Origin: Apoderus coryli
Lineage: Eukaryota > Arthropoda > Insecta > Coleoptera > Attelabidae
Length of the DNA: 64,000 bases
Assembly: GCA_911728435.2 (NCBI GenBank)
Contig: OU452210.1
Location: 13,950,001-14,014,000, forward strand
Direction: 5' to 3'
Translations under genes and position numbers: made by a program
Notes under the pieces: model-generated
Seen by the model: the letters and a program-made list of their open reading frames with translations, nothing else
The model's database searches: none
Told to the model about the DNA's origin: nothing
Shown here: positions 52,880 through 64,000 of the stretch, one piece after another
Numbering within the stretch: the first letter of the stretch is position 1
Layout of the letters: the number at the start of each line of letters is the position of its first letter

Positions 52880-55740
52880 AACTTAAGTGGATATCCGCAA
52901 TATTTCGCTGAACATCTTATTGAAACTGGTTGGTAAAAGTTTCATGAATATAAATTTAATATTCTTGAATAACATAGCAAATCTGAATACATTATGTTCA
53001 TCTTTTAAAAATAAAAAATAATAACAGGACTGTGGAAATAAACCCTTACACATGAACTGAATATAAATTTAGAAAAGTTTCATTCTATTTATTATAGAGA
53101 TACAGAGAAACCACTGATTGAATATTGACGTCATTCCGATTTGTCTTATGTCGATACAATACAAATCTTTGAAAAGGTCAGTTGGAATGAGGACTATTAT
53201 ATACATGGTGTTTCAAAAGACGCAGCAATATTTAAGTGGGAGATTTTTCTGATCATTTTATGAAAACAATTTCCCATAAACCTACGTCCGGAAAAGCACT
53301 GTTTCCAATGTTTTAATTAAATCTGGCTTAGAGATTTTGGTTTTCTTTTGGATATTATAGAAAAATTAAATAAACTTAAATGCAGCGTCATGGAAATTGA
53401 TTGATTGCAATCAGTTACATGGCTATAATCGGGAATTGAAGAAAAATCACTAAAACAGATTTAAAATAGTTTGCAAACAGATTAACCTAGCCTGGTAAAA
53501 TTTGTAGGCTCATGGAACAGGTTGTTCCCCATTTCCCAACTCACCCTTATTAGTAATGAACGTCCCTACCATTATGTAAAAACTTTTCTTCTTCAGGAAA
53601 GTAATTTTTTCTAAACCCGCAAGTTTTCATCGTATTTGTTGTAGAACTTTTATATTCTTTTCACACATCGCCTGGAAATGTTCGAAAGAAATAGCAGCTG
53701 TCTTTAGAATAGATATGAAACACTCTCAAAATGTCCAAACAAATATACCAAAGGTTCAGCCGTTATTACGTAACCGAAAATGCTTAAAAAAGCGCGAAAG
53801 AAAAGTAGAGAAGCTTTGTCTTGCTTTTAATACTTGATGAACCATATAATAGATTTCAAATCAAAGACTTTTTCGGTCATTGTCGTTTTATGTCCGATAA
53901 AGTAATATAAAGTCACATTCCCTATTATTACAGAAAATTTTGTGCCCTCTGACATTTTAGGTTCGATTGTTTTCGAAGCAAATAGACTGGGTGAACCATC
54001 CAAAAGTATAAAGTAAAACACAAAAACATATAAAACGAAGTTTTATTTATAACAAAATTAAAAGGTATTAGAAGAATGTTTTTTATTTTGCGTCATAAAA
54101 AACAATATTTAACTTAACTTAAAAAAATCAAAAGGCATTTACTAATACAGAAAAACCGCTAAATATAAAATCAATACGCTATATTTTGCTGGAGTTTGGT
54201 TCAAAAGCCGCTTAACAGTCTGCAAGTTAAATCAGCCATTTGAAATTGATCCTGGCGAACTTTCTCTGAAACTAACACTATGTATTTAAAAACAATAGGT
54301 GAAATTCGGTGCTGTTTGAATTTATAGTAATACTTAAACATACTCTAAAGCTTTGGACGATTAACATCCTTTAAGTTATGATACCCCCTTCAAAAGTTCC
54401 CTTTACACCCTATTCAAGCCGCAATATCCAGTAGGAAAAGAGCGCAGCAAAATGTTTGAACAGCAGATAGCAAAAGAATAAATATTTGACGCTTTTGTAT
54501 TTCCTGTTATATTTGTAAAGTAAATTTCCTTTTCGCACGTGGAATGAATTCAAAAAAGAGGCTTTTAGGGTCAAAACCCTGGATATATTATTAATTTGGA
54601 ATACAGTATAAAAAAAACATAAAAAATGAGAAAGATTTCTTTGTCTTTATTCAAATGATTAGAAAATTGTTATTTGCTTGCGTATATGGATGTCTTCCGG
54701 ATTGACAAAAGCGGTTACGTAAAGGAAAAATGTCACGAACTCCGAATAGGTAGGCAGAGTTTTCAATATAAAATTCTTGTTTAGACAGCCTTTTATTTCC
54801 TCATACCATATTTTTGTCATTTCGTCTGATAATACATCTTTGTTCTTTTTATACACATTTTCATTTCAGTTATTATTTTTCAGAAAATTTAATTTTAACC
54901 CATATTATACCAAAATATTATTTTTCAGTTCAAAAATAATACGCTTTATCTGTACTTATGGAAAATATTTCTAATATAAATTTTAAAACATATTTTTTCA
55001 ATTTTGGGAGTAGGGGCGGGGACTTTGACTAAAAATGATAATTATTGTGAAATATTGTGACACTAGTTCTACGGTAGATTTTTTACAAATTATAAAGAAT
55101 ATTTTGCTGATTCCTAGTCGAGGGTAACCCAAGCCAGGACTCATGCTTTCACACGTGCGAAAGCTCTGCGTATTATTGGTCAAGTCCCCAGCAAAACTGC
55201 TTACTGCATATCTTGTATAACATCATATGGCTCTAACCCATTTTCCGCATACAGGAAAGGTTGTAGTTGTTTACAAAGGCGTCGATAAGGGATGGGGGGT
55301 AATTACCCCCCCAAGACACGAATAAAAACAAAATTGTATTATAGCGCACAACACAACGCGTAGATAAGATTGTAGACAATGTCCAACGCGTAAAATATAC
55401 ATTTTTTGATAGTTATCATGTCAGTCTTTTTAGGTTAGATTTTAATTTTTCAAACCCTTTATTCGTTACTAGGGTTGCCAGGCCAGTCGATTTATAAAAA
55501 GCAAATATCCCGATTTTGTCATTGTTTCTTGTGCACCCTGTATAAAGGAGATTTTGTATGAGTAAAAGAAGTAAGTGAAGCTGCCTTTAGCATATGTGAG
55601 GGTTACATAGATATATTATACCTGTGAATTAATTTAAGCGTATTGAACATACATTATGAATGATCGGGAGTAAATTGTTGAATTTTTGAATGTAGGGTAG
55701 TATAGTGGGGAAATTTAGGGAGGGTTAAATCAGAAAAAGA
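52880..55740. other. Nothing recognised
   Basis: AT-rich. GGTGTTTCAAAAGACGCAGC near 53209 looks like a transposon end but has no partner that I found. A GC-richer phrase at 55130-55190 (CTTTCACACGTGCGAAAG, a palindrome) is unexplained. Confidence 0.45.
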
Positions 55741-55744
55741 AGGA

Positions 55745-55900
55745 AAATGTGATTCTGCCCAGCGGCAGGGTGGCTAGCGCAAAACCGGCGCTCTGTCCTT
55801 ATCGGGAAGTAGTCTTGCGCTAACATGCATGTTATGCAGAAGTGGTGAAACCTACTTAAACTTACCCCGCGTAGGTATTTAACGTATTTCCACGCTCTCT
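55745..55900. repeat. GC-rich island, possible SINE or other repeat
   Basis: About 150 bp that are much richer in GC than the surroundings: GCCCAGCGGCAGGGTGGCTA, then GCGCAAAACCGGCGCTC and a later TTGCGCTAACATGCATGTTA. No open frame. The clear edges suggest an inserted short element, but I cannot assign a family and see no pol III boxes with confidence. Confidence 0.3.
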
Positions 55901-58110
55901 CACAAACAGTAAGAATGGCACTAGTAGTTTACCGTTTCACTTGATAATTTCGAAAGCACATTGCCTTTTAAAGACGTTCTATTTGCGAATAATAAATCTA
56001 AATCACTATAATCATTTTACATAAAAATAACATCAATTATTTACATAGCATTTTACTTATATATTAAGAGCAATAATTAAAATTATTTTATTTCTATAAT
56101 TTGCACAAGTAGTCTTTTCATTTTTGCACTTTAAATTAGTGATGATAAGAAGAGTTCACACAAAAAAGGTAAGTGATATTTTTGATTTTTATCCTAAATT
56201 AAACAGCACGTGGTTTACAACTTTTCAATGAAATTTACTACCATTCATAATAATAGTTTACTACAACCACGTTTATACAGGGACAATATTCAGACTAGAG
56301 TAATTTCTAAAATGTTTTTACAATAATTATTAGTTTCAGATATCGAAGTGAGAAAAAATATATTTTGAAACTGGCTAATAGAAGGATACAATAGTTTTTA
56401 TTGGGGAGTGCTTTCTTGAACCTCTAATTTTTAAAGACAAATTGGCATTTTCCATGGGGTAAAATATAATTTTAAATTTATACTTAGTCCAATTAGAAGT
56501 TATATATTAATTTATAAGGTGAAGAAAAACTCGATCTGCACATAAGTTGATTTTAATGTTCAGGAAACAAATTTCACCAATGGTTAAAAATTAAGAATGA
56601 AAATGAATGAAATTATTTAGTTGTTAACTTGGGATAAGCGTGTTATACCTAGAATTTACTAGTTTGAAAACTATTCAATTTTGGTCTTCTTGCAAGACTA
56701 TTTTGGTAAAAACATTAACATTCGTACCGTTACAGTTCTTTTCTTGAAATAATAGAAAAAAAAGCATTTTATTTCTCTGATGCTTTGCTGAGCTGGGAAA
56801 TCCTAAGATATATATAATGTGTAGATCCACAAAATATCTGGAATCAAAATCTGGCTTTTACAGATTGTGTTAGGCAAATTCTACATTTAGAGCGCCTATT
56901 CTACGTTTCATAAATTTTCAGGCAACCTGACTCTCTTTTAGAAATTTTAGAGGTAGTATTGTCCCCACCCAGAGGGTTAAAGATGCGGGTTTTTTAATAA
57001 TCTTAAAATGTATCTGCTTAAAATTTACTTAATTTATTATATAAGAATATATTGAGGTAAACGCTGGACACTTTCAACACCTGTTTGACTATGTTTTTAA
57101 TTGTAATAAATTGTTTCGTATTTTTTAAATTAATTTAACTCTCGTAACAATGAAGCCCCTTTATTTGCCACTGTGAAACGGTGATGTAACATTCGTGAAA
57201 GTACAAGAATGTGGAATTGCAAAAGAGACTCTCTAATATCGGAAGAAACAATAACCTGACTCTGGTCTAGATCCCTGGCCTCTCTGCTTTAAAAGGGAAT
57301 GAAATAAAAACTTTCCAGAATAATTAAGAAACGGTAATGCCAGAAAAAATAATTATTTAAACTCGTTTAAATAACCGTGATAATCTGACAGAGAGAATCT
57401 TTAAATTATAAAATTAACCATGCAATTAAATTTTCTCTCACTTAAACAATTACGCTTAAGTAACTCTCAAACAAGATGCCGGACAATTTTCTCAGGCAAG
57501 AATACGGGACAATTTGAAATTAATTCCATCAGATAAATTTAATTGGAAAAGCTATTAACTGAGCTTTTGTAGAATATTTAAAGCAATTCCTCTTCCACTA
57601 CTACTACTACACTAAAACCTTCGTTTATGTATATATATATATATATAGATGTACCTACCTATTAATTTTTCACAAAGATCCCATAAAGAAAACCAATTTA
57701 ACATGAGATAAAGTAAATACAGCTTAGCTTTTCCATCAAATGGAATTCCATTACTTGAACTGACATTTGAATAATAGGTTTTTTATATCTAAATATACCG
57801 CATACGGTGTATGAAAGCTACTTTTTTTATCCTCTTCAATAAAATCGGCATTTTTTTCAGAATAACCGAGAATATAATAATTATTCTGACGAAAGCTATT
57901 GACATAAATCTGGAACGTAAACATGTTGATGTGAACAACTTTTGAAGTATTGTGAAGTTTATTTTTGACTCAATTCCTGATACTGACTAACGAAATCAGT
58001 TTATTATTTCCTGGAATATATACTTTTATGGAAATGTGGATCCATTGAATTCCCACTTGTACTAAGGACCAGTTTTGTCCTAAAATTTAAGTTTTTTTCA
58101 TGATTAGACG
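55901..58110. other. Nothing recognised
   Basis: AT-rich, with a short (TA)n run near 57630. No gene. Confidence 0.45.
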
Positions 58111-58121
58111 CCCCAATTCGC

Positions 58122-58304
58122 TCACAAATTTTGACCACCTATTTTAGAAACATGTTGTATATTAAACAATTCATTTATAAAGATCAAAAATACTGCACGT
58201 CCCACGATGGTACCTTGCGGAACTCCACTTTTAACAACACCTGGAACACCGGCGCAATTTGGCTTTGTAAGGTCTGAGGAAGCATTCCCATCTTCTAGAA
58301 ACAC
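58122..58304 (-). pseudogene. LINE reverse-transcriptase fragment
   Basis: A 60-codon - strand frame contains VKSGVPQGTIVGRAVFLIFI and NELFNIQHV, the GVPQGxxxGPxLFxxxIND block of non-LTR RTs with Pro and Asp replaced. Nothing of the ADD motif follows. An old fragment of a LINE different from the three longer ones. Confidence 0.7.
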
Positions 58305-58309
58305 TGTGA

Positions 58310-60600
58310 TTGTTTTTTTGTTATTTATTTATTCACGGGCAATGCAAAGCAAATACATCAGTAAGCATATGCTAAGCACATGTCTACCTTAGGTATTGTA
58401 AGCTCCACTTTTAATAGCGCTATTTGAAGGAGCTCAGTTTTCTACATACAGACTGATGATTATTGGTATCGGTTACATAGCAAATTTCTTGATAATAAGC
58501 TTAATTTTATAGTTACAAGTTAAAAAAATTTGGATCAAATAATAAGGTGTGAAGTCCTGCTCTGAAACACGGTAACGTTGCTCTGGATTCCACCGTGAAC
58601 CAACAATCCTTAAAGGCAATTATTATGAATAAAAGAAATCCAACTACTTAATTCATTCATTATTCCAAAACATATCACCCATTTAGCTTTGACATTAGAA
58701 TTGCATAGTCATAGTCGAAATTACGCTCCGTATAAAGACTTCAGAGATATTCCATTGAATTATATTAGCATTAAGGAGTTAAGTTATCAATCGATAATAT
58801 ACAGAAAAAGCTAAGCGACTTTTAAAACTTTTTCAAACTAAAACAACAAAAAGGAAATATGAGTATTGATTTTTATATGTGCTTAAATAGAATATTGGAA
58901 TATGAGCGTGTCGGAAAACCTTATATCTTACAGAAAATCTCATTAACTAACTTCAATAGATTAGATAAACTGAAATATTGATACACCCACAACTCTTTCA
59001 GTAATCCTAGAAAATTGAAAATCTTCGGTACAGGTGCAATATACATTAGCCTTTTTATCGACCCTGGATATCTGATCCTTTTCTGTTATGTACAGTGATG
59101 GCATAATTTCTGCCCCTTTTTTTTAACTTGCAAATAAAATAATGAGAATTAGCAAACCGTCATGCACTCTCATTAGGTTGTATTTTGGGGAAATGATAGC
59201 TCATGAATTTCAGGCACATTGAGGCTACCAAAGGCTATACAATTGGGTTGGGTTGAATTGTGATTCGAGCCTTCGTTTGACTCGCAGTTCTCTTTTTAGT
59301 TTCGTGAAAAGTTCGCAAAAAATACATTTAACTTTTTAATTTGAGGAGTAACAATCGCCTTTATTAGCAAAACTAAATAATTTACATAGAAGGCGAAGTT
59401 TAGTAATAAAAAAATTGGTGACTATTTGCGAATGCACTGTACTTAAAATAAAATATAAAGTTTTATTTATAGCACTACCACTAATCGATTTTGTCAAAGC
59501 TGAAAAGGGCATTTTTTGTGTCCCTTTAAATTCGACGCACCTGCTTTATCCCTATGCGATTTTTCAATATTGACACGATTTTAATCTGTAGATGCTAACG
59601 AGATTTAAACGAAACTCAACAACATTAATTACACGGAATTAAGTGTCTAAAGGATAGCCAGGGAAACTTATTCCCGAAATAAAAATGAAAACTCTGCAAA
59701 TAATCTAAATGGGATATCGATTTTGGTAACGAAAGACAGACGTCTTCATAATTATTCATATCAGAGAATACTCTAGTTCGTCAATTCTGCTGGTCAGCGA
59801 TTGCAATGATCTATGTATATACAGGTTGTCTTATTTTCAAATGAAAGCCATAAAATTGTTAAGCTTTTTTGTCTTTGTAAGCCTGTCTATCAAAGATCAA
59901 TGGTTTCTGTACAATGAAAACTTTTGCATTGCAATGCATTGTCAATTAATGATGATTTCGGTATGTTTTTCTTGTTTCACAAAAGATCTGAAGGCTATTT
60001 GGGTTGGTTTTTTTATGAGACGAATATTAGCCATTCGTCTTCAAAAACCCAACTTTTCCAATTATTTTGATTCTGTTTTAGACATGCTAAATTTTCATAT
60101 TTAGATAAATATAGAAAATAAAATCTTTAAAATTCAAAGTTATTTTTTTTTATCGACCTAAGTTTTTGGCCGTTTTAAATCTTGGTCTTTTTACAGAACC
60201 CTTGTAATTGATGTATTGTAGGCTCTAAATCCGTTCATTGGGATTCCAAAACTTGTCAATCAATTTATAGATAAGGTCATTAAAAAGGGAAGAGAAGAAG
60301 ATTACAAGTCTAATACCTTTGACAAATTGACATTAAGAGTCTTTAGTTTCTATATAAGATTTTTCTCTGTAACTGACAGCAAAGAAGCTAGTAATCTCCA
60401 AAATATTACGGGAAATTTAACTTAAAATAAACTAAATATATTAATGTTGATCTGCCTATCAAAGAAGGTTTATTTTATGGCCGAACTGAGCGGAAGATTC
60501 ACTTCTTGAAGCTAGTTTTCATAATGAGCTTCAGAAGAACCCGTCGTATTTGCGCCTAAAAATTGCAGTCTTAAAAGAGCACCAATAACAAGTATTTTAT
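58310..60600. other. Upstream region of the 60.6-kb gene
   Basis: AT-rich. The + strand frame at 59826-60104 has no family signature. The stretch ends in a splice-acceptor-like TTCTCTTTTGCAG just before the next exon. Confidence 0.45.
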
Positions 60601-60621
60601 TTCAATAATTCTCTTTTGCAG

Positions 60622-60917
60622 ATGGTAGCTTCTTCGTCAGTAACAAGTAGAATTTTAACTTTTCTACTTTTCTACACAATTCCGGCGTTTTCACTAGCAC
60701 TACCAGGTGCTAAGTATCGGTCGTCTAGCACTGAAGCTTTGAGTGGCAAAAATGGAATGCAACCAGAACCATCGTGTGAAGAATTGAAAGCTATGTGGAG
60801 ATTTTCGAAACGACAATCCAGAGCATCTGAATTAACTAATGAACTACCGATGTATAGGGATCCTTTTGCTGACAATGTTTGGGAACCGTACTACGCTACT
60901 ACAAGAACTATTGGGGG
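60622..60917 (+). CDS. Secreted protein, possible peptide precursor (first coding exon)
   Basis: ATG at 60622 immediately follows TTTTGCAG, so the exon appears to begin at its own start codon, with an untranslated exon upstream. The product begins MVASSSVTSRILTFLLFYTI, a signal peptide with likely cleavage near ALA-LPG (about residue 27). A small mature region follows with one cysteine (EPSCEELKAMWRFSKRQSR), a KR site and a phrase MYRDPFADNVWEPYY. It ends ATTGGGGG|GTAAGT or one base earlier, so the protein continues in an exon beyond 64000. KR processing and small size fit a neuropeptide or hormone-like precursor, but I do not recognise the family. Codon use and length argue for a real gene. 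Confidence 0.7.
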
Positions 60918-63900
60918 GTAAGTACCCCTTTAATATTTGCAATTTTACGTCCTATTTGCGGGTGTCTACATTCTAGGGCTCGAATTTTATATACACCTCC
61001 TGGAATACTTGAAAGCAAATGACTAAGTAAACATTTACCTCCCTATACATTCATGTCGTTAATGGTTGTTATAGGTATACGTAAATACCCCTATTTGTCC
61101 AGCGGTTATACTTATTCAAATAATGCTAAAATTGTTAGGGGTACAGAAATTAGTATATCGTGTTAATTAAATTTAACACATGTTTCCGACAGAATAAACG
61201 GTAGGTACCTTCATAAAACAACGCATAATAAAGCTAGCCACTCTAAACTTGTGAGCTGCAAGGCAGGCTATAATATACAGAATGTTTCCCGTCCAGGAAA
61301 AATTGTTTTATCTAACATACTCATTTTCAATCCGGAATTTACAACTATATGGATGTATTCCTAGACAGTAAGATGTTAAAAATACTATGCATGTCCACAT
61401 TTAAAGAAATTATCTAAATGAATCAGAAATATCGAATTATAAACTCCAAATACATATACATTCTTTAAACAATGAATATATATAATATAATTCTGAAGAT
61501 TCTTGGCCTACTGTTGTAAGACAACTGGAGAAAATTTCTTGGGGTATAGGTATTGAGTTATGGTTTAAACACATCAGAAATAGCAAAACCATTACGTTTG
61601 CAGCGACAGCCCTGAAGAAGGAATTAATAAAATTCCGAAAGCTTGGCTAGCGAAAAAGAGTTTTTCTGAATTACACCTACGACCTATCATCCCAAAAATC
61701 AACAGTTTTATATTTTTTATCAAGAACATCAAGATGAGTAAAAATTATTATATGAGAAGCCTATTTTTCAAGTCTACTTCGAGTAACCAAACAATCGTGT
61801 ACACAGCTTCCATATTATTAAAAAAACCTACGCGTATATTAAAAAATTTATAACAGCATAAATTTCAGATTACAAGCACGTTTAGATATTTTATAGCCAT
61901 TGATAAAATTTATTCGACAGTAAGTTTTCCAAGCTTTTTTATTTTTCACCGTAGTCGATCGTATTAGGGATGTTTCAAGTGTTTTTTTTTCTATAGAACA
62001 CAATGGACAGGATATTTCTTTTTTCCTTCAAATTTTTGAGAAAGAAATACGTAGCTATATAGAGTTGATTTATCTAAAAATGTGGGTTGAAATTAAGTTT
62101 GTTCCTAAGTTAATTAGCACGAAGTTTATTTTTATGTTAAAACAAAAGTTGCGAAAATATAACTTGAAGTTAAACTTTTCAGCATTGGGTAAAATTATGT
62201 TGGAGGCCCAAATTAAATTTTCAAACTTCTCTCACACATACTTTTCCCTCTGAAATTAATTTTCATGTCATATTAATTTCATGCTTTTAAATTGATTTGA
62301 TTTATAGATTGTGCTAATCGTCTTTTGTGTGGGTGTGGGAGAGAGAGTCGCAAAGAATTGAAATTTTATGCTGTTCATATTTTCAATCGGATGCAATTCA
62401 ATTTCATTGCGGAATGTTTCAATTGATTCAATTATTTTGTCATACCTCTATTTATAAAACTTAGAGTAAATAAGCTCTTTCCCGACCTTGAATATAATTG
62501 AAATTATAGTAGAGCAAGTTTGTATTGTGAAATTATGAAATTTGCGGACTCCGAAAGTCTAAAACAGTCCGATATCCATACAGGTGTTGAAACACTTTGA
62601 TCCTTACCTGGTATCGAGCTTGCTGTATGCTTGAAAAGAATTATTTATTTTCTTGTCGTATTTATAGATATAGAAATGTATGTCAAAACTATTTTTAAAC
62701 ATGAGTTGAATGCAGGTATTTTAAAATCATACGCAGGTCTATTTACAAAACGTATCGAACACGATTGACACATAATACGTAGCAAAATATCTTGACGTAA
62801 ATATACAGTCAGGACTAAAAGGTATGCATGAAAAAAACGACGATCGTCGAATTGAGTTTGTGAAGTTTTAATGAATAGGGACAAATAATGTTTGTATTTT
62901 CAAACTAAATGTTTTTCAACCGTAAATATGTCGATAACCCTTGACTTCAGGTGGATTCTTTAAAAAATTAACCCCCACGAAGAGCTAGAATGAGTTGTGG
63001 CTCAATGAACGTTTTCGTTTACGTTTACATTCCATAAATCATGTAGAAATGGGACGAGAATATGGAATGTTGGTGTTAGTAATGGAAAACTGTTTCCTAA
63101 CATTTGGAAATATATAATTTATTTTTCCCTAGAGACTAAAAAATATGGAATGTAGCTTTTTCCATCTGAAAAATAGAAAGAAAGTTGTTGCGGAGGCTTC
63201 CATAATTTCTTAAATTTATATTACCCAAAAGAATTTACTATAAAATTAATTAATAAAAATAGAGGGCTAATTGTAAATTACGGTTTAGTAAAAAGTTCTG
63301 CATCGTACATTCACTAATTTGGTTTACCCAATATGATAAAGCAATCTGGCAAAATTTATTCATTTACTCAACGTGGACTATCTTTCCACTTTGTTGAAAC
63401 GAAGCTGTTATGTTAAGCTAATTCTGCAAACTCATAGTCATATTTATCACACATTATATATAGATATAGGAAGCAAGCCAAGTTTTTTTTGCCTTTTGAT
63501 ATAAAGGTTCATTTTTACAGAGTAAACCGTTTTATATAAAAAAAAATGTAAATCCATTACTCCACATAATGTTGTCGATAAAATATGGTCTATTGTTTAT
63601 GCTGTGCTCCGAAAATTTATCCGAAGCTGTTTTTACATTATGTAAAACTTAGGCGTTAATTTTCAGCAAGAAAAAATTGTTAATTCAGAAAGCTTTTAGA
63701 AGTCTCAAATGATATTAGTTTTTTCATCGCGTAAATGGTACACCTCCATCTCAGTCAGTCATTAAGGTACACTTAGGTACTTCTCTTCAGGTTGGTCTTA
63801 AGAACATCCTTGAACCTCTTTTGCTGAGTCTTTACTTACTCTCATCATAGGTAAATCCCTTTTTACCAAGCCAGATTATTCGTTCTCTAACTTTGGTATG

Positions 63901-64000
63901 AAACCTAATATAATGAAAATACAAACAATATTAGTTGGCTCTCCTGGAAAAAGAGTTCAAGGGTTTGAAAGGTTTTATATTAGGTCCGCTATTATAAGAG
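60918..64000 (+). other. Intron of the secreted-protein gene (to window end)
   Basis: AT-rich with no further exon that I can support. Contains a hammerhead-like motif at 61608-61648. Confidence 0.5.
61608..61648 (+). ncRNA. Hammerhead-like motif, well formed, single copy
   Basis: AGCC (stem I), CTGAAGA core, A, stem II arms GGAATT and AATTCC around AATAA, GAA, palindrome AGCT as stem III, T (cleavage position), GGCT (stem I, 4 of 4 pairs). Two more G-C pairs could extend stem I after mismatches. All invariant core bases are present. It is not in an obvious inverted repeat here. Confidence 0.6.

Noticed and set aside
52446..52881. Two minus-strand frames as a repeat protein
   Set aside because: They are translations of the minisatellite and have no start or domain support.
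55130..55165. CTTTCACACGTGCGAAAG palindrome as a tRNA or snRNA part
   Set aside because: No cloverleaf or pol III boxes can be drawn around it.
59826..60104. Plus-strand 92-codon frame as a membrane protein
   Set aside because: Hydrophobic content is what AT-rich DNA gives; no family text, no splice support.
62645..62884. Minus-strand 79-codon frame
   Set aside because: No recognisable domain; lies in the intron of the secreted-protein gene.

Overview
This is an AT-rich, intron-rich animal chromosome segment, almost certainly from an insect. The window carries a Plexin A gene whose exon structure and protein closely resemble insect PlexA, a makorin gene with spliceosomal introns, and many insect-type transposable elements (Tc1/mariner relics, Jockey/CR1-like LINEs, a Ty3/gypsy remnant). 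I cannot name the species; a beetle or a similar large-genome insect is plausible. There are no bacterial-type operons, CRISPR arrays or convincing tRNA/rRNA genes.

Region by region. (1) 241-27104, + strand: the 3' part of PlexA in 15 exons, encoding 1,847 residues from the start of the Sema domain to the stop codon. The first exon(s) with the signal peptide lie upstream of the window. All splice phases agree and no exon is broken. The introns are full of mobile DNA: a degraded mariner (2.4-3.3 kb), two tandem nested palindromic MITEs (3.35-4.18 kb), a 2,088-bp DD41D Tc1/mariner element with TIRs of about 345 bp (4392-6479), a frameshifted LINE (6.9-8.75 kb), long direct repeats and a THAP fragment (intron 3), a mariner relic and a large inverted-repeat element (16.3-18.0 kb), another mariner relic (21.8-22.2 kb), and a 5'-truncated LINE with an open frame of more than 700 codons inside the last intron (24.35-26.90 kb). 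(2) 27.1-35.5 kb: an AT-rich stretch with no firm gene but several exon-like islands. (3) 35495-39493, - strand: a complete makorin (E3 ubiquitin ligase) gene, 7 coding exons, 447 residues, convergent with PlexA, with two TATCGATA (DRE-type) motifs upstream of its start. (4) 41.3-47.6 kb: a C2H2 zinc-finger array split by a palindromic retroelement, a Ty3/gypsy pol remnant, a second LINE of the 6.9-kb type and a transposase N-terminal relic. (5) 47.7-60.6 kb: mostly unannotatable, with a cluster of alternating-orientation 20-bp repeats (51.9-52.47 kb), a minisatellite (52.48-52.87 kb) and an RT fragment (58.1-58.3 kb). (6) 60622-60917, + strand: the first coding exon of a secreted, possibly peptide-precursor, protein that continues beyond the window.

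The most interesting signal is a set of hammerhead-ribozyme-like motifs at five loci (16.8-18.0, 18.9, 36.0, 41.7-42.3 and 61.6 kb). At the two palindromic elements the core CTGATGA and GAAAC is conserved while the stem II arms differ and still pair. The stem III segment is a palindrome and stem I can be drawn. Similar motifs are known from Penelope-like retroelements. Here they sit in both arms of inverted-repeat elements, one of which has an A-rich tail and an 11-bp target duplication.

PlexA and makorin have no evident functional link. PlexA is a semaphorin receptor for axon guidance and makorin is an RNA-binding E3 ligase; they are simply convergent neighbours.
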